NCBI RefSeq assembly: GCF_902459725.1
Contig: NZ_CABPSH010000003.1
Span: 372,001-436,000, forward strand
Length of the DNA stretch: 64,000 nucleotides
Reading direction: 5' to 3'
DNA from: Pandoraea eparura
GTDB lineage: Bacteria; Pseudomonadota; Gammaproteobacteria; Burkholderiales; Burkholderiaceae
Shown: positions 35,508 through 46,437 of the stretch, one piece after another
Numbering within the stretch: position 1 is the stretch's first letter
How the letters are laid out: each line of letters begins with the position of its first letter
Notes under the pieces: model-generated
The model's database searches: none
What the model was told of the DNA's origin: nothing
What the model saw: only the letters and a program-made list of their open reading frames with translations
Position numbers and translations under genes: made by a program

Positions 35508-37778
35508 TTAACGGCAGATACCCAAACGCGCGATGACCGAATCAAGCTGATCGATTTCCACTGGCCGCGAGAATAAGTAACCCTGTGCGCACAGCGGCAC
35601 GAAATGACGCAGCCAATCCAGTTGCCGATCGTTCTCCACACCCTCGACAATCAGTTCAATACCCAGCGAACGCGCGATGTTGACGATGTTCGAAATCATC
35701 AGACACGAGCGTGACGAATCGGGAATCGATTCCACGAATGAGCGATCGACCTTGAGGGTGTCGACAGGAAATCGGGTCAGGTAGGATAACGAGGAGTATC
35801 CGGTACCGAAGTCGTCCAGCGCGATGCGTAGCCCGGCGCGCTTGAATTGCTCGATTCTCATCTCCACGAGCGCCGGGTTCCGGATCATGACCGACTCGGT
35901 GATTTCCAGCTCCAGACGATTCGGCTCGATCGCGTATGCCCGCAAGAGACGCTCGACCAGTTCGCCAATGTCGCCGCGCCAGAATTGGACCGACGAGACA
36001 TTGACAGCCAGCCGCAGCGACGCCATCGGCGTGTCTCGCCACGCGGCCAGTTGACTGCAAGCCTGCGCCAGCACGTACTCGCCGATGGCGACAATCTGCC
36101 CGGTCGTTTCCGCCAGGGGAATGAAGTCGCCTGCGCTCAACACGCCTCGCTCCGGGTGACGCCAGCGAATCAACGCCTCCATGCCACGCACGCAGTCGGA
36201 CTCGAGCGCGACGATGGGTTGATAGGCGAGGAAGAATTCGCCGTTGGCCAGCGCCTGCTCCATCTGGCGCTCCCACACGACGAGCTGATGCGCCTGATAC
36301 GTCATCTGCTGCGTGTAGACGCGCACGATACTCTTGCCGGCCTCCTTGGCCGAGTACATGGCCAGATCGGCCTTCTTGATGAGATCGGCTTCGGTTTCTT
36401 CCAGCGTCGACCAGAACGTCACGCCAATACTCGCGTGCAACGCGAAAGACGTGCCGTCGGCCACCATCGGCGACTTGAGCGTGGCAAGCAGTGTCTCGCC
36501 CAGCGCTTCGGCGCTATCCGGCGCCCCGTCGCCTGCGAGCAGCACCATGAACTCGTCGCCGGCAAAACGCGCCAGCATGGCGTTTGGCGGCATGCACGGG
36601 GCAAAGCGTTCAGCGACCTGCCGAATGATCTCGTCACCCTGGGTATGGCCCAGCGTGTCGTTGACGCTCTTGAAGTTGTCCAGGTCGATGTGCAGCAACG
36701 CCACCTTGCCGACCTGATCAGGCGTGGCCAGTGCACGCCGCAGCGACTCCATCATCGCGTAGCGATTCGGAAGTCCGGTAAGCGCGTCGAACGAGATCAG
36801 ACGCGTGAGCTGCTGGTCGCGACCGATCAGCCGCTGCATGAGGTAGGCAATCAGCGCGAAGAACACGATGAGTGCGACCGACACGAAGGTGGCCATCGTG
36901 AGATAGACCCGCGCCACATGCCGGTGCTCAGCCAGCGCCTCTTCCACCGACAAACCGACCTGAACCGCCAGCGGATAATCGCGCAGATGCCGGTAAGCCA
37001 CGATGCGCTCGACGCCGTCGATGGGATCGCGCTGGATGCCGGAGGTGCGTTGCGCGGCCGAGAACGGCGGCAGTTCCCCCGTGCCGGTGACAGCAACGCC
37101 GGCGCCGGTGCTGCGCGCGAGCATCGCACCGTCGTCGGCAATGACGGCGACCTCGCCATACTGGCCAAGCACGGCGTTCGTGTAGAAGTCCGTAGTGAAG
37201 TAGTCCGGCGCCTGCGACACGATCACGACACCTGCGAAGCTGCCGTCGGGATGATTGAGCCGCCGAGTGAACTGGAGCACCCACTTGTGCGACACGCGCC
37301 CGAGCACGGGATGACTGATGAACAAGTTGTCGTTCGCGAGCTCCTGATGCACGCGGAAGTGCTCCCGGTCGGCAATGCTGACGCCGATGCCGCCGGCTAT
37401 CGTCGTGGCGATGATGTCGCCCTTCGCATCCGCCAGACTGACCTGCACCATGAAGGGGTCCTTGACCGTCCCTTCAACGAGAGAGCGCTTCAGATCGAAG
37501 GTCCCGTGACGTCGCTCGAACTCGTATTTCACGAAACGGGTCAGTTGATCAACCTGACGGATGGCGCGCAGCGTATGTTGCTCGAGCGCCGTCGCGACCG
37601 TCGATGCCGAGCCGGCCGCGTCGCGCAGAATGGCCTCGCGTTCAATGGCGATGCGCCAAAGCACAGCCGTCCAGACAAGGGCCAGAATCAGGAGACCGAA
37701 AATCAGAATCGCGGCGATCGAGCGACGCGGCGCCATCCAACTTCCCTGTCGCGCTCCCATTGTGCTCGGTTCCGCCAT
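35508..37778 (-). CDS. Membrane Cache-GGDEF-EAL c-di-GMP protein
   Basis: 756 residues. One helix near 15-40, a periplasmic Cache-like sensor (about 45-285), a second helix (about 290-315), GGDEF (about 340-490) and EAL (about 500-745). The GGDEF signature reads AGDEF and is probably inactive. The EAL side is complete: EALIRW, NVSSVQF, EITES, DDFGTGYSS, KVDRSFV and VEGVE. It is likely a membrane phosphodiesterase. The start at 37778 was chosen with an AGGA element about 12 bases before; a more upstream reading adds non-family residues. Confidence 0.9.
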   Translation of the reverse strand: MAEPSTMGARQGSWMAPRRSIAAILIFGLLILALVWTAVLWRIAIEREAILRDAAGSASTVATALEQHTLRAIRQVDQLTRFVKYEFERRHGTFDLKRSLVEGTVKDPFMVQVSLADAKGDIIATTIAGGIGVSIADREHFRVHQELANDNLFISHPVLGRVSHKWVLQFTRRLNHPDGSFAGVVIVSQAPDYFTTDFYTNAVLGQYGEVAVIADDGAMLARSTGAGVAVTGTGELPPFSAAQRTSGIQRDPIDGVERIVAYRHLRDYPLAVQVGLSVEEALAEHRHVARVYLTMATFVSVALIVFFALIAYLMQRLIGRDQQLTRLISFDALTGLPNRYAMMESLRRALATPDQVGKVALLHIDLDNFKSVNDTLGHTQGDEIIRQVAERFAPCMPPNAMLARFAGDEFMVLLAGDGAPDSAEALGETLLATLKSPMVADGTSFALHASIGVTFWSTLEETEADLIKKADLAMYSAKEAGKSIVRVYTQQMTYQAHQLVVWERQMEQALANGEFFLAYQPIVALESDCVRGMEALIRWRHPERGVLSAGDFIPLAETTGQIVAIGEYVLAQACSQLAAWRDTPMASLRLAVNVSSVQFWRGDIGELVERLLRAYAIEPNRLELEITESVMIRNPALVEMRIEQFKRAGLRIALDDFGTGYSSLSYLTRFPVDTLKVDRSFVESIPDSSRSCLMISNIVNIARSLGIELIVEGVENDRQLDWLRHFVPLCAQGYLFSRPVEIDQLDSVIARLGICR

Positions 37779-38209
37779 AGGTCGAGATCCTTTCAGCCCT
37801 TGTGCGCAAGCGCGCGCGAAAGTCGGTGTTGGCCCGGTCGTCAATAGGATCCAGCGGTCGTCGCTCACGCACGCCATGGTTTCCGGCAAGTGTAAGGCAA
37901 TCGAGGCGCCCCCGGAAGTCATTCGGTACGTGCGCATTCGGGAGGCCGCGTTGGGTGAGGTTGGGCGCGAACGCCCCCGCCTCGCGGCGTCTCATATGTC
38001 GGATTACGGATATTTCGGCAACCGCCGCATCAGGAGAATCCCGGGGTTCAACGCCCCGGTCGGGCCGCACAACGGCAGCCGAGCGCCACTGGGAGCGTCA
38101 CACGCCCTCGCTACCGAGCGGTCACTGCCAGCGACGCTGGAATCGCTTAACACAACGGCCTCGGGGCGGAGAGCGCGAGGCAAGCCGCTACCCAGGCGCC
38201 CCTACTTGC
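37779..38209. other. Spacer upstream of the Cache-EAL gene
   Basis: 431 bases with no gene seen. A 5-bp-stem hairpin (CGGGG-TTCAACG-CCCCG, about 38042-38058) is present but does not belong to a tRNA. Confidence 0.4.
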
Positions 38210-38611
38210 TCAAGACTTGAGCAGATCGATAATGGCTTCCAGCCGGCGACGCAGATCATCGACGTCGACCGCGCCCTCGAATTCAGCCAACGGCGCCGGC
38301 TCGCCCGCGAGCCCGGCGGCCGCCCCCGTCGCACTCGCACGGGGACCGCGCGGCGTATCGGCTTCGAGACGGTTACGTGCCCCGTTGATGGTGAAGCCCT
38401 GCTCATAGAGCAACTCCCGGATACGCCGGATCAGCAGGACTTCATGGTGTTGGTAGTACCGTCGGTTACCGCGCCGCTTGACCGGGCGCAGTTGCGTGAA
38501 CTCCTGCTCCCAGTAGCGCAAAACGTGCGGCTTGACGCCGCACAGCTCGCTCACCTCACCGATGGTGAAGTAACGCTTTGCGGGAATCGGCGGCAAGGCA
38601 ACGTGATCCAT
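38210..38611 (-). CDS. MerR family transcriptional regulator
   Basis: 133 residues. MerR winged helix (about 14-82) with FTIGEVSELCGVKPHVLRYWEQ, followed by a short Ala/Gly-rich tail and a terminal helix. It lacks the metal-binding cysteines of MerR/CueR types. It lies 79 bases after ihfA in the conserved pheST-ihfA-merR arrangement of betaproteobacteria. Target unknown. Confidence 0.9.
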   Translation of the reverse strand: MDHVALPPIPAKRYFTIGEVSELCGVKPHVLRYWEQEFTQLRPVKRRGNRRYYQHHEVLLIRRIRELLYEQGFTINGARNRLEADTPRGPRASATGAAAGLAGEPAPLAEFEGAVDVDDLRRRLEAIIDLLKS

Positions 38612-38690
38612 CGCGGCGTGAGCGGAATGGGACGACGGTTAAACTGCGAAGGAGAAACCAGCGGCCGCCACAGAATGCGGCGGCCGGAAA

Positions 38691-39083
38691 TTACTTGCTC
38701 AGTACGCCGGATTCCACCATCGACTTGAGCTTCTGGCTGGCGTGAAAAGTGACCACGCGACGCGCCGCAATCGGAATGGCTTGACCTGTCTTCGGATTCC
38801 GACCGGGTCGTTGCGGCTTGTCGCGCAACTGGAAGTTACCGAAGCCGGAGAGCTTGACGCTGTCGCCGGATTCCAGCGCGTCACGGATCGATTCGAAAAA
38901 CGCCTCGACCATATCCTTCGCTTCTCGCTTGTTCAATCCGACTTGCTCGAACAGCAGCTCGGCCAGTTCGGCCTTGGTCAGCGTAGGCGCTTCGGTCGAG
39001 ACCTCGTTCGTGTCGCTGCGGCCCAGCGCGATGCGCTGCGCCGCGAGCATGGCTTCAAATTCACCAGGATTCATTTCGTTCAT
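38691..39083 (-). CDS. ihfA: Integration host factor subunit alpha
   Basis: 130 residues. The IHF/HU core begins at [13 protein letters not shown], about residue 34, with the DNA-inserting arm [10 protein letters not shown] and the proline tip. An N-terminal tail of ~33 residues precedes the core and is absent from E. coli IhfA (99 residues). Bends DNA with IhfB and assists recombination, transcription and phage integration. The start at 39083 was preferred over the GTG three codons earlier. It lies 62 bases after pheT. Confidence 0.93.
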   Translation of the reverse strand: MNEMNPGEFEAMLAAQRIALGRSDTNEVSTEAPTLTKAELAELLFEQVGLNKREAKDMVEAFFESIRDALESGDSVKLSGFGNFQLRDKPQRPGRNPKTGQAIPIAARRVVTFHASQKLKSMVESGVLSK

Positions 39084-39145
39084 ACGTCTCACGCGATGGC
39101 GATGACAGTGCGATAACCCACTCGCAAGCGGATGCTAACCAAGTT

Positions 39146-41584
39146 TCAGGCGCGCAAACGTGCGCCAAACCCTTCTACCCGTTGTACCAGTGCGTTGATC
39201 GCGCTCTGGACCGTCTCGTCCTGCAACGTACCCGAGGGGTCTTGCAGAGTAACACGAAACGCCACGCTTTTGTCCTGCGCCCCCAGCGAGCCCGACGCTG
39301 CGCCGGCCTTCGGGCGGAACTCGTCGAACAGGCGGACCGATTGCACCACGCTGCATGCCGGATCGTCATGACGCGCCGCCAGCATGGCGTCGATCAGACC
39401 CTGTACCGGCTGCGCCTGATCCACCACCAGCGCGATGTCACGCGTGACCGGCGGGAACTTCGAGATCTCTTCGTAGCTCGCGACGTCGCGCACCAGCAGC
39501 GCTTGCGCCTCGATCTCGAACAGCACCGGCGCATGCGGCAGGTCGTACTTCTGCTGCCAGCGCGGATGCAGCTCGCCGAGGATCCCGACACGCTTGCCAT
39601 CGACTTCGATCGCCGCACTGCGTCCCGGATGCAACGCTGGGTGGTCGGCCTTGACGAAACGTGCCGTGCGCGGCGACAACAGCGCTTCGAGATCGCCCTT
39701 CACGTCGAAGAAATCGACCTGGCGCGTTGCCGCGCCCCACTGCTCGTCGAGCACCGGGCCGTAGGCCAGCGCCGCGACCGTGAGCGGCTGACGATAGCCG
39801 CCAACGCTCAGCTCGCCCGACGCGACCGTGTTGTCGCGATGATAAGTACGCCCGATTTCGAACACGCGCACGCGCGACGCCTTGCGGTTCAGGTTGTAGC
39901 GCGTGGCCGCGATCAGACTGCCGATGAGCGTCGAGCGCATCACGGCGAGGTGGCTGGCGATCGGATTGAGCAGCTTGATGGGATTGTCGTTGCCGGCGAA
40001 GTCGGCTTCCCACTCGACGTCCACGAAGCTGAAGCCAACCGTCTCGTGATAGTCGCGCGCTGCCACGGCATGACGCACGGCATGCTGCGAGCGGCGGCCT
40101 TCCTGCGTCGGACGCATTTCGCTCGCGGCGACCGGCGGATTGGCCGGAATGCGATCGAAACCATAGATGCGTGCGATCTCTTCGATCAGATCCTCTTCGA
40201 TCTCGATGTCGAAGCGATACGACGGCGGCGTGACACTGAACACGCCGTCTTGCAGCGTGAACGGCAGCCCCAGCCGCGTGAAGATGGCGCTCATCTCCGC
40301 CTCGGCAACCGGCACCCCCAGAATCTTGACGGCGCGTGCGACGCGCAGGGTCACCGGCTGACGCTCGGGCAACTTCGCGACGTGATCTTCCAGCGGACCG
40401 GCCTGGCCGCCGCAGATATCGAGCACCAGTTGTGTGGCACGCTCGAGCGAGCGCACATTGCCTGCGAAGTCGACGCCACGCTCGAAGCGGTGCGAGGCAT
40501 CGCTGGTGAAGTTGTATTTGCGCGCACGGCCCTGAATCGCCTGCGGGAAGAAAAATGCGCCTTCGAGGAAGATGTTCTGCGTCTCCAGACCCGCTTTGGT
40601 CGAGTCGCCGCCCATGATGCCGGCAAGCCCGATCGGACCGCTGGCGTCGGTGATGGCGAGCACGCTTTCGTCGAGCGTCACGGTCTGTTCGTTGAGCAGC
40701 TTGAGCGTTTCTCCCGCACGCCCGAAGCGCACGTCGATCCCGCCTTGCAGACGGTTCAGATCATAGACGTGCAGCGGCTGCCCCAATTCGAGCATCACGT
40801 AATTGGTGATATCGACCAGCGCAGAAATACTGCGCTGACCGGCGCGCTCGAGGCGCTCGACCATCCAGCGCGGCGACGCCGCGGCAGCGTTCACGTTGCG
40901 GATGATACGGCCACCGAAGCGTCCGCAACCTTCCGGCGAACTGATGCGCACCGGCAGTGTGTCGGCGATCGTCGCGGGCTGGGCGCCCTGGCCCGGCAAG
41001 TCCTTGAGCGGCGCGCCGGTGATGGCGGCGACTTCGCGGGCGATACCCAGCAGCGACAGGCAATCGGCCTTGTTCGGGGTGAGCTTGACGACGAACACCG
41101 TGTCGTCGAGATCGAGATACTCACGGATGTTCATGCCAACCGGGGCATCATCGGGCAGGATCATCAGACCGCCATGGTCTTCCGAGAGCTTGAGCTCGCG
41201 CGCCGAGCACAGCATGCCGAAACTCTGCACGCCGCGCAGCTTGCCGATCTTGATCTGGAACGGGGCACCGCCGGCTTCGGCCGGGGGCAAGGCCGCGCCC
41301 ACGGTCGCGCACGGCACCTTGATGCCCGGCGCCACGTTGGGTGCGCCGCACACGATGGTGAGCGTCTCGCCGGTGCCGGCATCGACCTGACAGACGTTCA
41401 GGCGGTCAGCATCCGGATGCCGGGCGACGTCGAGCACCTTGGCCACGACCACGCCGGTAAACGGCGGGGCCACCGGGTCGGTTTCCTCGACCTCGAGCCC
41501 GGACATCGTCAGGGCATGCGCCAACGCGTCCGTCGACAAATCCGGGTCGACCAGGGTACGCAGCCACGATTCAGAGAATTGCAT
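39146..41584 (-). CDS. pheT: Phenylalanyl-tRNA synthetase beta subunit
   Basis: 812 residues, normal length. A tRNA-binding OB domain (about 40-150), B3/B4 editing domain, B5 domain and a C-terminal anticodon-recognition (FDX-ACB) domain (about 715-812). Works as an alpha2-beta2 enzyme with PheS to charge tRNA-Phe and to hydrolyse mischarged Tyr-tRNA-Phe. It starts 84 bases after pheS in the thrS-to-merR operon. Confidence 0.97.
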   Translation of the reverse strand: MQFSESWLRTLVDPDLSTDALAHALTMSGLEVEETDPVAPPFTGVVVAKVLDVARHPDADRLNVCQVDAGTGETLTIVCGAPNVAPGIKVPCATVGAALPPAEAGGAPFQIKIGKLRGVQSFGMLCSARELKLSEDHGGLMILPDDAPVGMNIREYLDLDDTVFVVKLTPNKADCLSLLGIAREVAAITGAPLKDLPGQGAQPATIADTLPVRISSPEGCGRFGGRIIRNVNAAAASPRWMVERLERAGQRSISALVDITNYVMLELGQPLHVYDLNRLQGGIDVRFGRAGETLKLLNEQTVTLDESVLAITDASGPIGLAGIMGGDSTKAGLETQNIFLEGAFFFPQAIQGRARKYNFTSDASHRFERGVDFAGNVRSLERATQLVLDICGGQAGPLEDHVAKLPERQPVTLRVARAVKILGVPVAEAEMSAIFTRLGLPFTLQDGVFSVTPPSYRFDIEIEEDLIEEIARIYGFDRIPANPPVAASEMRPTQEGRRSQHAVRHAVAARDYHETVGFSFVDVEWEADFAGNDNPIKLLNPIASHLAVMRSTLIGSLIAATRYNLNRKASRVRVFEIGRTYHRDNTVASGELSVGGYRQPLTVAALAYGPVLDEQWGAATRQVDFFDVKGDLEALLSPRTARFVKADHPALHPGRSAAIEVDGKRVGILGELHPRWQQKYDLPHAPVLFEIEAQALLVRDVASYEEISKFPPVTRDIALVVDQAQPVQGLIDAMLAARHDDPACSVVQSVRLFDEFRPKAGAASGSLGAQDKSVAFRVTLQDPSGTLQDETVQSAINALVQRVEGFGARLRA

Positions 41585-41668
41585 GGATCAGTTCGCTCGC
41601 AGTTAAGTCTTCACATCCGAGAGCCCGGCGGCAGCGGCGTCGCGCCAGTCCGGGGCCGTCGGCATCGA

Positions 41669-42682
41669 TTACATGAATTGGCGCAGGAAGCGCAGGTCGT
41701 TCTCGTAGAACAGGCGCAGGTCCTGCACGCCGTAGCGCAGCATCGTGAGACGCTCCAGCCCCGAGCCGAACGCGAAGCCGATGTAACGCTCCGGGTCGAG
41801 TCCCATATTGCGCACGACGCTCGGATGCACTTGCCCCGAGCCCGAGATCTCCAGCCACTTGCCCGCGTTCTTGCCGGTCTCGAACTGCATGTCGATTTCG
41901 GCGGACGGTTCCGTGAACGGGAAATACGACGGGCGGAAACGCACTTGAATGTCGTCGCGCTCGAAGAACTTGCGCAGGAAGTCGGTGTACACACCCTTCA
42001 GGTCGGCAAAGCTGATGTCTTCGGCAATCCACAGGCCCTCGACCTGGTGGAACATCGGCGAGTGCGTGGCATCGGAGTCGACGCGGTACGTGCGGCCCGG
42101 CGCGATCACCTTGATCGGCGGCTTGTTCATGCGCGCGTAACGCACCTGCATCGGGCTCGTGTGCGTGCGCAGCAGCAACGGCTTGCCGGCGTCGTCGTTC
42201 CCTTCGATGTAGAACGTGTCCTGCATCGAACGCGCCGGGTGATTCTCCGGGCTGTTCAGTGCCGTGAAGTTGAACCAGTCGGTTTCGATTTCGGGGCCAT
42301 CAGCCACGTCGAAGCCAATGGAGCGGAAAATCTGTTCAACGCGCTCCCAGGTGGTGAGCACGGGGTGCAGGCTGCCAGCGCCCAGGCCTCGGCCGGGCAG
42401 CGTGACGTCGACGGCCTCGGCAGACAAGCGCGCGTCGAGCAGCGCGTCGGCCATGGCCTGACGGCGCGCCTGCAGGGCGCCTTCGATCTGTTGCTTGGCC
42501 GCATTGATCCGTGCGCCCTCATGCTTGCGCGCGTCGGGATCAAGCTTGCCGAGGCCCTTGAGCAACTCGGTCAGTTGGCCGGTCTTGCCAAGAAAGCGGG
42601 CTTTCTCGTTTTCCAGCGCGGCGGCGTCGGGAGCGGCGGCGAACGCACGCTGCGCTTCGCTGACGATAAGTTCCAGATCCAT
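41669..42682 (-). CDS. pheS: Phenylalanyl-tRNA synthetase alpha subunit
   Basis: 337 residues. Class II synthetase with N-terminal coiled coil (about 1-85), motif 2 ([10 protein letters not shown] near 160-170) and motif 3 ([11 protein letters not shown] near 305-315). It supplies the catalytic site for phenylalanine activation. The 128-base gap to rplT contains a terminator hairpin, so expression may be attenuated. Confidence 0.97.
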   Translation of the reverse strand: MDLELIVSEAQRAFAAAPDAAALENEKARFLGKTGQLTELLKGLGKLDPDARKHEGARINAAKQQIEGALQARRQAMADALLDARLSAEAVDVTLPGRGLGAGSLHPVLTTWERVEQIFRSIGFDVADGPEIETDWFNFTALNSPENHPARSMQDTFYIEGNDDAGKPLLLRTHTSPMQVRYARMNKPPIKVIAPGRTYRVDSDATHSPMFHQVEGLWIAEDISFADLKGVYTDFLRKFFERDDIQVRFRPSYFPFTEPSAEIDMQFETGKNAGKWLEISGSGQVHPSVVRNMGLDPERYIGFAFGSGLERLTMLRYGVQDLRLFYENDLRFLRQFM

Positions 42683-42734
42683 ATGCTACAGACTCAAGTT
42701 AGGCGGTCGAGATGGCCGCATGTACCATGCGAAA

Positions 42735-42764
42735 AACAAAAGGGGGCTCCGATGAGAGCCCCCT
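42735..42764 (-). terminator. Terminator between rplT and pheS
   Basis: On the minus strand a 9-bp GC-rich stem (42741-42749 with 42756-42764), a 6-nt loop and a T-rich stretch (the A-run 42732-42740 on the plus strand). It can end or attenuate the infC-rpmI-rplT transcript before pheST. Confidence 0.85.
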
Positions 42765-42810
42765 CCTGGCGAATGGCGCGCGGTAAGGCGCGCGATACGC
42801 TAACTACAGC

Positions 42811-43170
42811 TTAGGCTGCGACGGCGGCTTTCACCTGGGCGACAATCGCGGCAAACGCCGGCTTGTCGTTGATGGCCATGTCGGACAGCACCTTGCGGTC
42901 GAGTTCGATCGAGGCCTTCTTCAGACCAGCGATGAACACGCTGTAGGTCATACCGTGCTGACGCACACCTGCATTGATACGCGCAATCCACAAGGCGCGG
43001 AACACGCGCTTCTTGTTACGGCGATCGCGATAGGCGTACTGCCCAGCGCGCATGACCGCTTGCTTGGCGATGCGGAAGACGTTATTGCGGCGGCCGCGGA
43101 AACCCTTGGCAGCAGCGATGACTTTCTTATGGCGGGCCCGTGCGGTGACCCCACGTTTGACTCGAGGCAT
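42811..43170 (-). CDS. rplT: 50S ribosomal protein L20
   Basis: 119 residues, very basic, opening [16 protein letters not shown]. Binds 23S rRNA early in 50S assembly; in known species also represses its own operon. It begins 25 bases after rpmI. Length typical. Confidence 0.98.
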   Translation of the reverse strand: MPRVKRGVTARARHKKVIAAAKGFRGRRNNVFRIAKQAVMRAGQYAYRDRRNKKRVFRALWIARINAGVRQHGMTYSVFIAGLKKASIELDRKVLSDMAINDKPAFAAIVAQVKAAVAA

Positions 43171-43195
43171 GTTTCTCTCCTATCTAAGTCGGGGT

Positions 43196-43393
43196 TTAAG
43201 CGAAGGGCAGCATTGCGCGTACGGAGTTCAGATCAGACTCATGAACGCCGACGGCACCGCGCAGGTGACGCTTATTCTTGGTGGTCTTCTTCGTCAAAAT
43301 GTGACGCTTGAAGGCCTGACCACGCTTAACGGTACCGCCAGGACGCACGCGAAAGCGCTTCTTGGCACCGCTCTTGGTTTTCATCTTAGGCAT
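43196..43393 (-). CDS. rpmI: 50S ribosomal protein L35
   Basis: 65 residues, opening [14 protein letters not shown], typical of L35. The ATG at 43393 has a GGAG element about 8 bases upstream. The reading extended beyond this start is non-ribosomal and rejected. In the infC-rpmI-rplT set. Confidence 0.98.
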   Translation of the reverse strand: MPKMKTKSGAKKRFRVRPGGTVKRGQAFKRHILTKKTTKNKRHLRGAVGVHESDLNSVRAMLPFA

Positions 43394-43473
43394 GAAAAAC
43401 TCCGAGTTTTTAACATGATCACAGGTGTGACGCCAAAATCGCGCCCCTTGTAGAACCCGAGACCACTTGTATT

Positions 43474-43526
43474 CAGGGTCAGACAGCACCCTGCATCGCT
43501 GCCGCGGCCTTGCGGGCCACGGCAGC
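43474..43526 (-). promoter_or_regulatory. Structured leader between infC and rpmI
   Basis: Two adjacent hairpins: CAGGGT/ACCCTG (43474-43493) and a 12-bp stem GCTGCCGCGGCC/GGGCCACGGCAGC (43498-43526). Translational control by L20 is known in this operon in other bacteria, so this may be a related site. No T-run, so not a terminator. Confidence 0.4.
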
Positions 43527-43569
43527 AATTCCTTGCAGCCCGGCGGCATCGTTCGACACCGCCACGGCG

Positions 43570-44088
43570 TTACTTCTTCTTCGGCGCGATGACCATGATC
43601 ATCTGACGGCCTTCCATCTTCGGCATCTGTTCCGGCTGGCCGAACTCTTCGAGATCGGACTTCAGACGTTCCAGCATACGAGCGCCGATTTCCTGGTGAG
43701 CCATCTCACGGCCACGAAAACGCAGCGTGATCTTGGTCTTGTCGCCTTCTTCGAGGAACCGCTTCAAATTGCGCAACTTGACGTTGTAGTCGCCGTCGTC
43801 GGTGCCAGGCCGGAATTTGACTTCCTTGATCTGAACAACCTTCTGCTTCAGCTTGTTCTCGTGCGCTTTCTTCTGTTCCTGATACTTGAACTTGCCATAG
43901 TCCATCAGGCGGCACACCGGCGGCTGCGCCTGCGGCGCGATTTCCACCAGATCCACGTCGGCCTCTTCGGACAGACGGAAAGCCTCGGCGAGTTTCATGA
44001 TGCCGAGCTGTTCACCGTCGACCCCGGTTAGACGCACTTCAGGCGCAGTGATCTCGCCATTGATGCGATGCGCTTTATCGGTAGCGAT
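43570..44088 (-). CDS. infC: Translation initiation factor IF-3 (ATC start)
   Basis: 172 residues. The N-terminal domain opens [19 protein letters not shown], the C-terminal domain carries the conserved [13 protein letters not shown] and RFRGREMAH. No ATG, GTG or TTG lies at the right place: the start is ATC at 44086-44088, preceded by AGGA about 8 bases upstream. A rare start codon is a known feature of infC that lets IF-3 control its own translation. It binds 30S and discriminates initiator tRNA. It lies 52 bases after thrS. Confidence 0.95.
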   Translation of the reverse strand: MATDKAHRINGEITAPEVRLTGVDGEQLGIMKLAEAFRLSEEADVDLVEIAPQAQPPVCRLMDYGKFKYQEQKKAHENKLKQKVVQIKEVKFRPGTDDGDYNVKLRNLKRFLEEGDKTKITLRFRGREMAHQEIGARMLERLKSDLEEFGQPEQMPKMEGRQMIMVIAPKKK

Positions 44089-44140
44089 GTTGCTTATCCT
44101 CGAAAAAAACAAAAAATTTAGCCGCGCTGTCCGACAGGCG

Positions 44141-46048
44141 TTATTGGAACGTTGCGCATTCCTGCGCCAGACGTTCGATGAGCGCGTCAACGGGTATCAC
44201 ACCCAGATCCACGCCGCCACGGGCACGCACGGCTACCGTATTCGCTTCCTGCTCCTTGTCCCCGACCACAACGAGATAGGGAACCTTCTGCAAGGAATGC
44301 TCGCGTATTTTATAGCTAATTTTCTCGTTGCGCAAATCGCAGCGAGCCCTAAGCCCTTGTTCTTTCAACTTTTTCGTCACTTCCTGTGCGTAATCGGCCG
44401 TTTTTTCGGACACATTCAGCACAATCACCTGCTCCGGCGCGAGCCAGGTCGGCATTGCACCAGCATGGTGCTCGATCAAAATGCCAATGAAGCGCTCAAG
44501 CGAACCCAGGATGGCGCGGTGAAGCATCACCGGGCGTCGGCGACTGTTGTCCTCGGCCACATACTCGGCGTCCAGGCGCTCGGGCATCGAGAAGTCGACC
44601 TGCATCGTGCCGCACTGCCATTGCCGGCCAAGCGCGTCCTTGAGGGTGTATTCGATCTTCGGGCCGTAGAATGCCCCGTCGCCCTCGGCGATCACGAATT
44701 CGCAGTTCGAACGGCGCAGCGACTCCATCAACGCAAATTCGGCCTTGTCCCAGTTCTCGTCCGAGCCAACACGATGCTCAGGACGCGTGGCGACCTTGTA
44801 AATCATGTCCGTGAAGCCAAAATCCTTGTACACGGCGTGCAGCAGCGCCGTGTAATTCACGCACTCGTCGAGAATCTGGTCTTCCGTGCAGAAAATGTGA
44901 CCATCGTCCTGCGTGAAGCCGCGTACGCGCATCAGGCCGTGCAGGCCGCCCGACGGCTCGTTGCGGTGACACTGACCGAACTCGCCATAGCGCAGCGGCA
45001 GGTCACGATAGCTGTGCAGCGCCGAGTTGAAAATCAGGACATGGCCCGGACAGTTCATCGGCTTGAGCGCATAAGCGCGATTCTCCGACTCCGTCGTGAA
45101 CATGTTGTCCTTGTAGTTCTCCCAGTGCCCCGACTTCTCCCAGAGCGAGCGGTCGAGAATCTGCGGGCCCTTCACTTCCTGGTAACCGTTGTTGCGATAG
45201 ACGCGGCGCATGTACTGCTCGACCTGCTGCCAGAGCGTCCAGCCCTTCGGGTGCCAGAAGACGAGGCCCGGCGCCTCTTCCTGCATGTGGAAGAAGTCCA
45301 GGGCGCGGCCGAGCTTGCGGTGATCGCGCTTTTCCGCCTCTTCGAGCATGTGCAGGTACGCGTCCTGGTCTTCCTTCTTCGTCCAGGCCGTGCCGTAGAT
45401 GCGCTGAAGCTGTTCGTTCTTGGCGTCGCCGCGCCAGTAGGCGCCCGCGACCTTCATCAGCTTGAAGACCTTGAGCTTGCCCGTCGACGGCACGTGCGGC
45501 CCACGGCAAAGGTCGACGAACCGGCCTTCGCGATACAGGCCGATCTCGTCCGTTGCCGGAATCGATTCGATGATCTCGGCCTTGTACTTCTCGCCCATCG
45601 ACATGAACAACTGTACGGCGTCGTCGCGCGAGAGCACTTCACGCGTGACCGGCTCATCCTTCTTCGCCAGCTCGTGCATCTTCTTCTCGATGGCCTCGAG
45701 ATCTTCCGGCGTGAAGGCGCGGTGGAATGAAAAGTCGTAGTAGAAGCCGTTCTCGATGACCGGACCGATCGTGACCTGCGCCTCGGGGAACAGCTCCTTG
45801 ACAGCGTAAGCCAGCAAGTGAGCCGTCGAGTGACGGATGACGTCGAGACCATCGGCGTCCTTGTCCGTGACGATGGCAAGACTCACATCGCGATCGATCA
45901 GATAGGACGTATCGACCAGCTTGCCGTCGACGCGGCCGGCCAGGGCAGCCTTGGCCAGCCCCGTGCCGATCGAGCCGGCGACTTGCGCCACCGTGAGCGG
46001 GGCTTCGTACTGGCGTTGCGAGCCGTCAGGCAAACGTACCGAAATCAT
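44141..46048 (-). CDS. thrS: Threonyl-tRNA synthetase
   Basis: 635 residues, normal length. A TGS domain (about 1-60), an editing domain (about 65-215, with the [16 protein letters not shown] motif), the class II catalytic core (about 240-530) with motif 2 region [21 protein letters not shown], and the anticodon-binding domain (about 535-635). Charges tRNA-Thr and edits Ser. First gene of the run to merR. Its promoter must lie in the 238-base spacer after the tRNA-Val terminator. Confidence 0.98.
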   Translation of the reverse strand: MISVRLPDGSQRQYEAPLTVAQVAGSIGTGLAKAALAGRVDGKLVDTSYLIDRDVSLAIVTDKDADGLDVIRHSTAHLLAYAVKELFPEAQVTIGPVIENGFYYDFSFHRAFTPEDLEAIEKKMHELAKKDEPVTREVLSRDDAVQLFMSMGEKYKAEIIESIPATDEIGLYREGRFVDLCRGPHVPSTGKLKVFKLMKVAGAYWRGDAKNEQLQRIYGTAWTKKEDQDAYLHMLEEAEKRDHRKLGRALDFFHMQEEAPGLVFWHPKGWTLWQQVEQYMRRVYRNNGYQEVKGPQILDRSLWEKSGHWENYKDNMFTTESENRAYALKPMNCPGHVLIFNSALHSYRDLPLRYGEFGQCHRNEPSGGLHGLMRVRGFTQDDGHIFCTEDQILDECVNYTALLHAVYKDFGFTDMIYKVATRPEHRVGSDENWDKAEFALMESLRRSNCEFVIAEGDGAFYGPKIEYTLKDALGRQWQCGTMQVDFSMPERLDAEYVAEDNSRRRPVMLHRAILGSLERFIGILIEHHAGAMPTWLAPEQVIVLNVSEKTADYAQEVTKKLKEQGLRARCDLRNEKISYKIREHSLQKVPYLVVVGDKEQEANTVAVRARGGVDLGVIPVDALIERLAQECATFQ

Positions 46049-46106
46049 GTCGCACTCCCATGCGCAAAAGCGTCACGCGCGGCCAACGCCACGCGGCAAT
46101 ACCACG

Positions 46107-46139
46107 AAAAAAAACGGCCTCGACTGTCGTCGAGGCCGT
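46107..46139 (-). terminator. Rho-independent terminator after tRNA-Val
   Basis: A perfect 11-bp stem (46114-46124 with 46129-46139), a 4-nt loop and, on the minus strand, a run of eight T (A-run 46107-46114). It ends transcription through tRNA-Val before thrS. Confidence 0.92.
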
Positions 46140-46286
46140 CTCTTCATTCCTTGCATCCAGACGAAAAACACCCTCGACTTAACGTCGCACCTTCACCACT
46201 GTGAAAGTTCGGGCGGTCTTCAACATGAGTGTTTTTCCAGCGCCTGTGTCTGCGGGGTCTCGCGGACTGTCATGCATCAAATTCGT

Positions 46287-46363
46287 TGGTAGGCTCGATT
46301 GGACTCGAACCAACGACCCCCACCATGTCAAGGTGGTGCTCTAACCAGCTGAGCTACGAGCCT
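46287..46363 (-). tRNA. tRNA-Val (anticodon GAC)
   Basis: 77 nt including encoded CCA. The acceptor stem is AGGCTCG/CGAGCCT. The anticodon loop TTGACAT gives GAC, reading GUC and GUU. The T-arm holds GGTTCGAGTCC. It lies between relA and thrS, transcribed with its own promoter. Confidence 0.97.
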
Positions 46364-46379
46364 ACTACAAGAGAACGAG

Positions 46380-46408
46380 ATTCTAGCAACATTTGCGCGG
46401 GTCGCCAA
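46380..46408 (-). promoter_or_regulatory. Promoter of tRNA-Val
   Basis: TTGGCG (-35, 46403-46408) and TAGAAT (-10, 46380-46385) are separated by exactly 17 bases and place the start of transcription about ten bases before the tRNA 5' end. Confidence 0.7.
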
Positions 46409-46437
46409 GCGATTATTGTGCCTGCCGCAAAAACCGC

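Noticed and set aside
35847-37847. 666-codon plus-strand frame across the GGDEF-EAL gene
   Set aside because: Antisense of a clear gene; typical Arg/His-rich composition of GC-rich shadows.
38042-38058. T-arm-like hairpin resembling part of a tRNA
   Set aside because: No matching acceptor stem, D-arm or anticodon arm could be found on either strand.
42765-42810. Phe leader peptide before pheS
   Set aside because: The short frame after rplT has no run of Phe codons.
39182-42814. Very long open frame (1210 codons) on the plus strand across pheT and pheS
   Set aside because: It is the antisense of two conserved genes in high-GC DNA and gives a Gln/Arg/His-rich sequence with no family.
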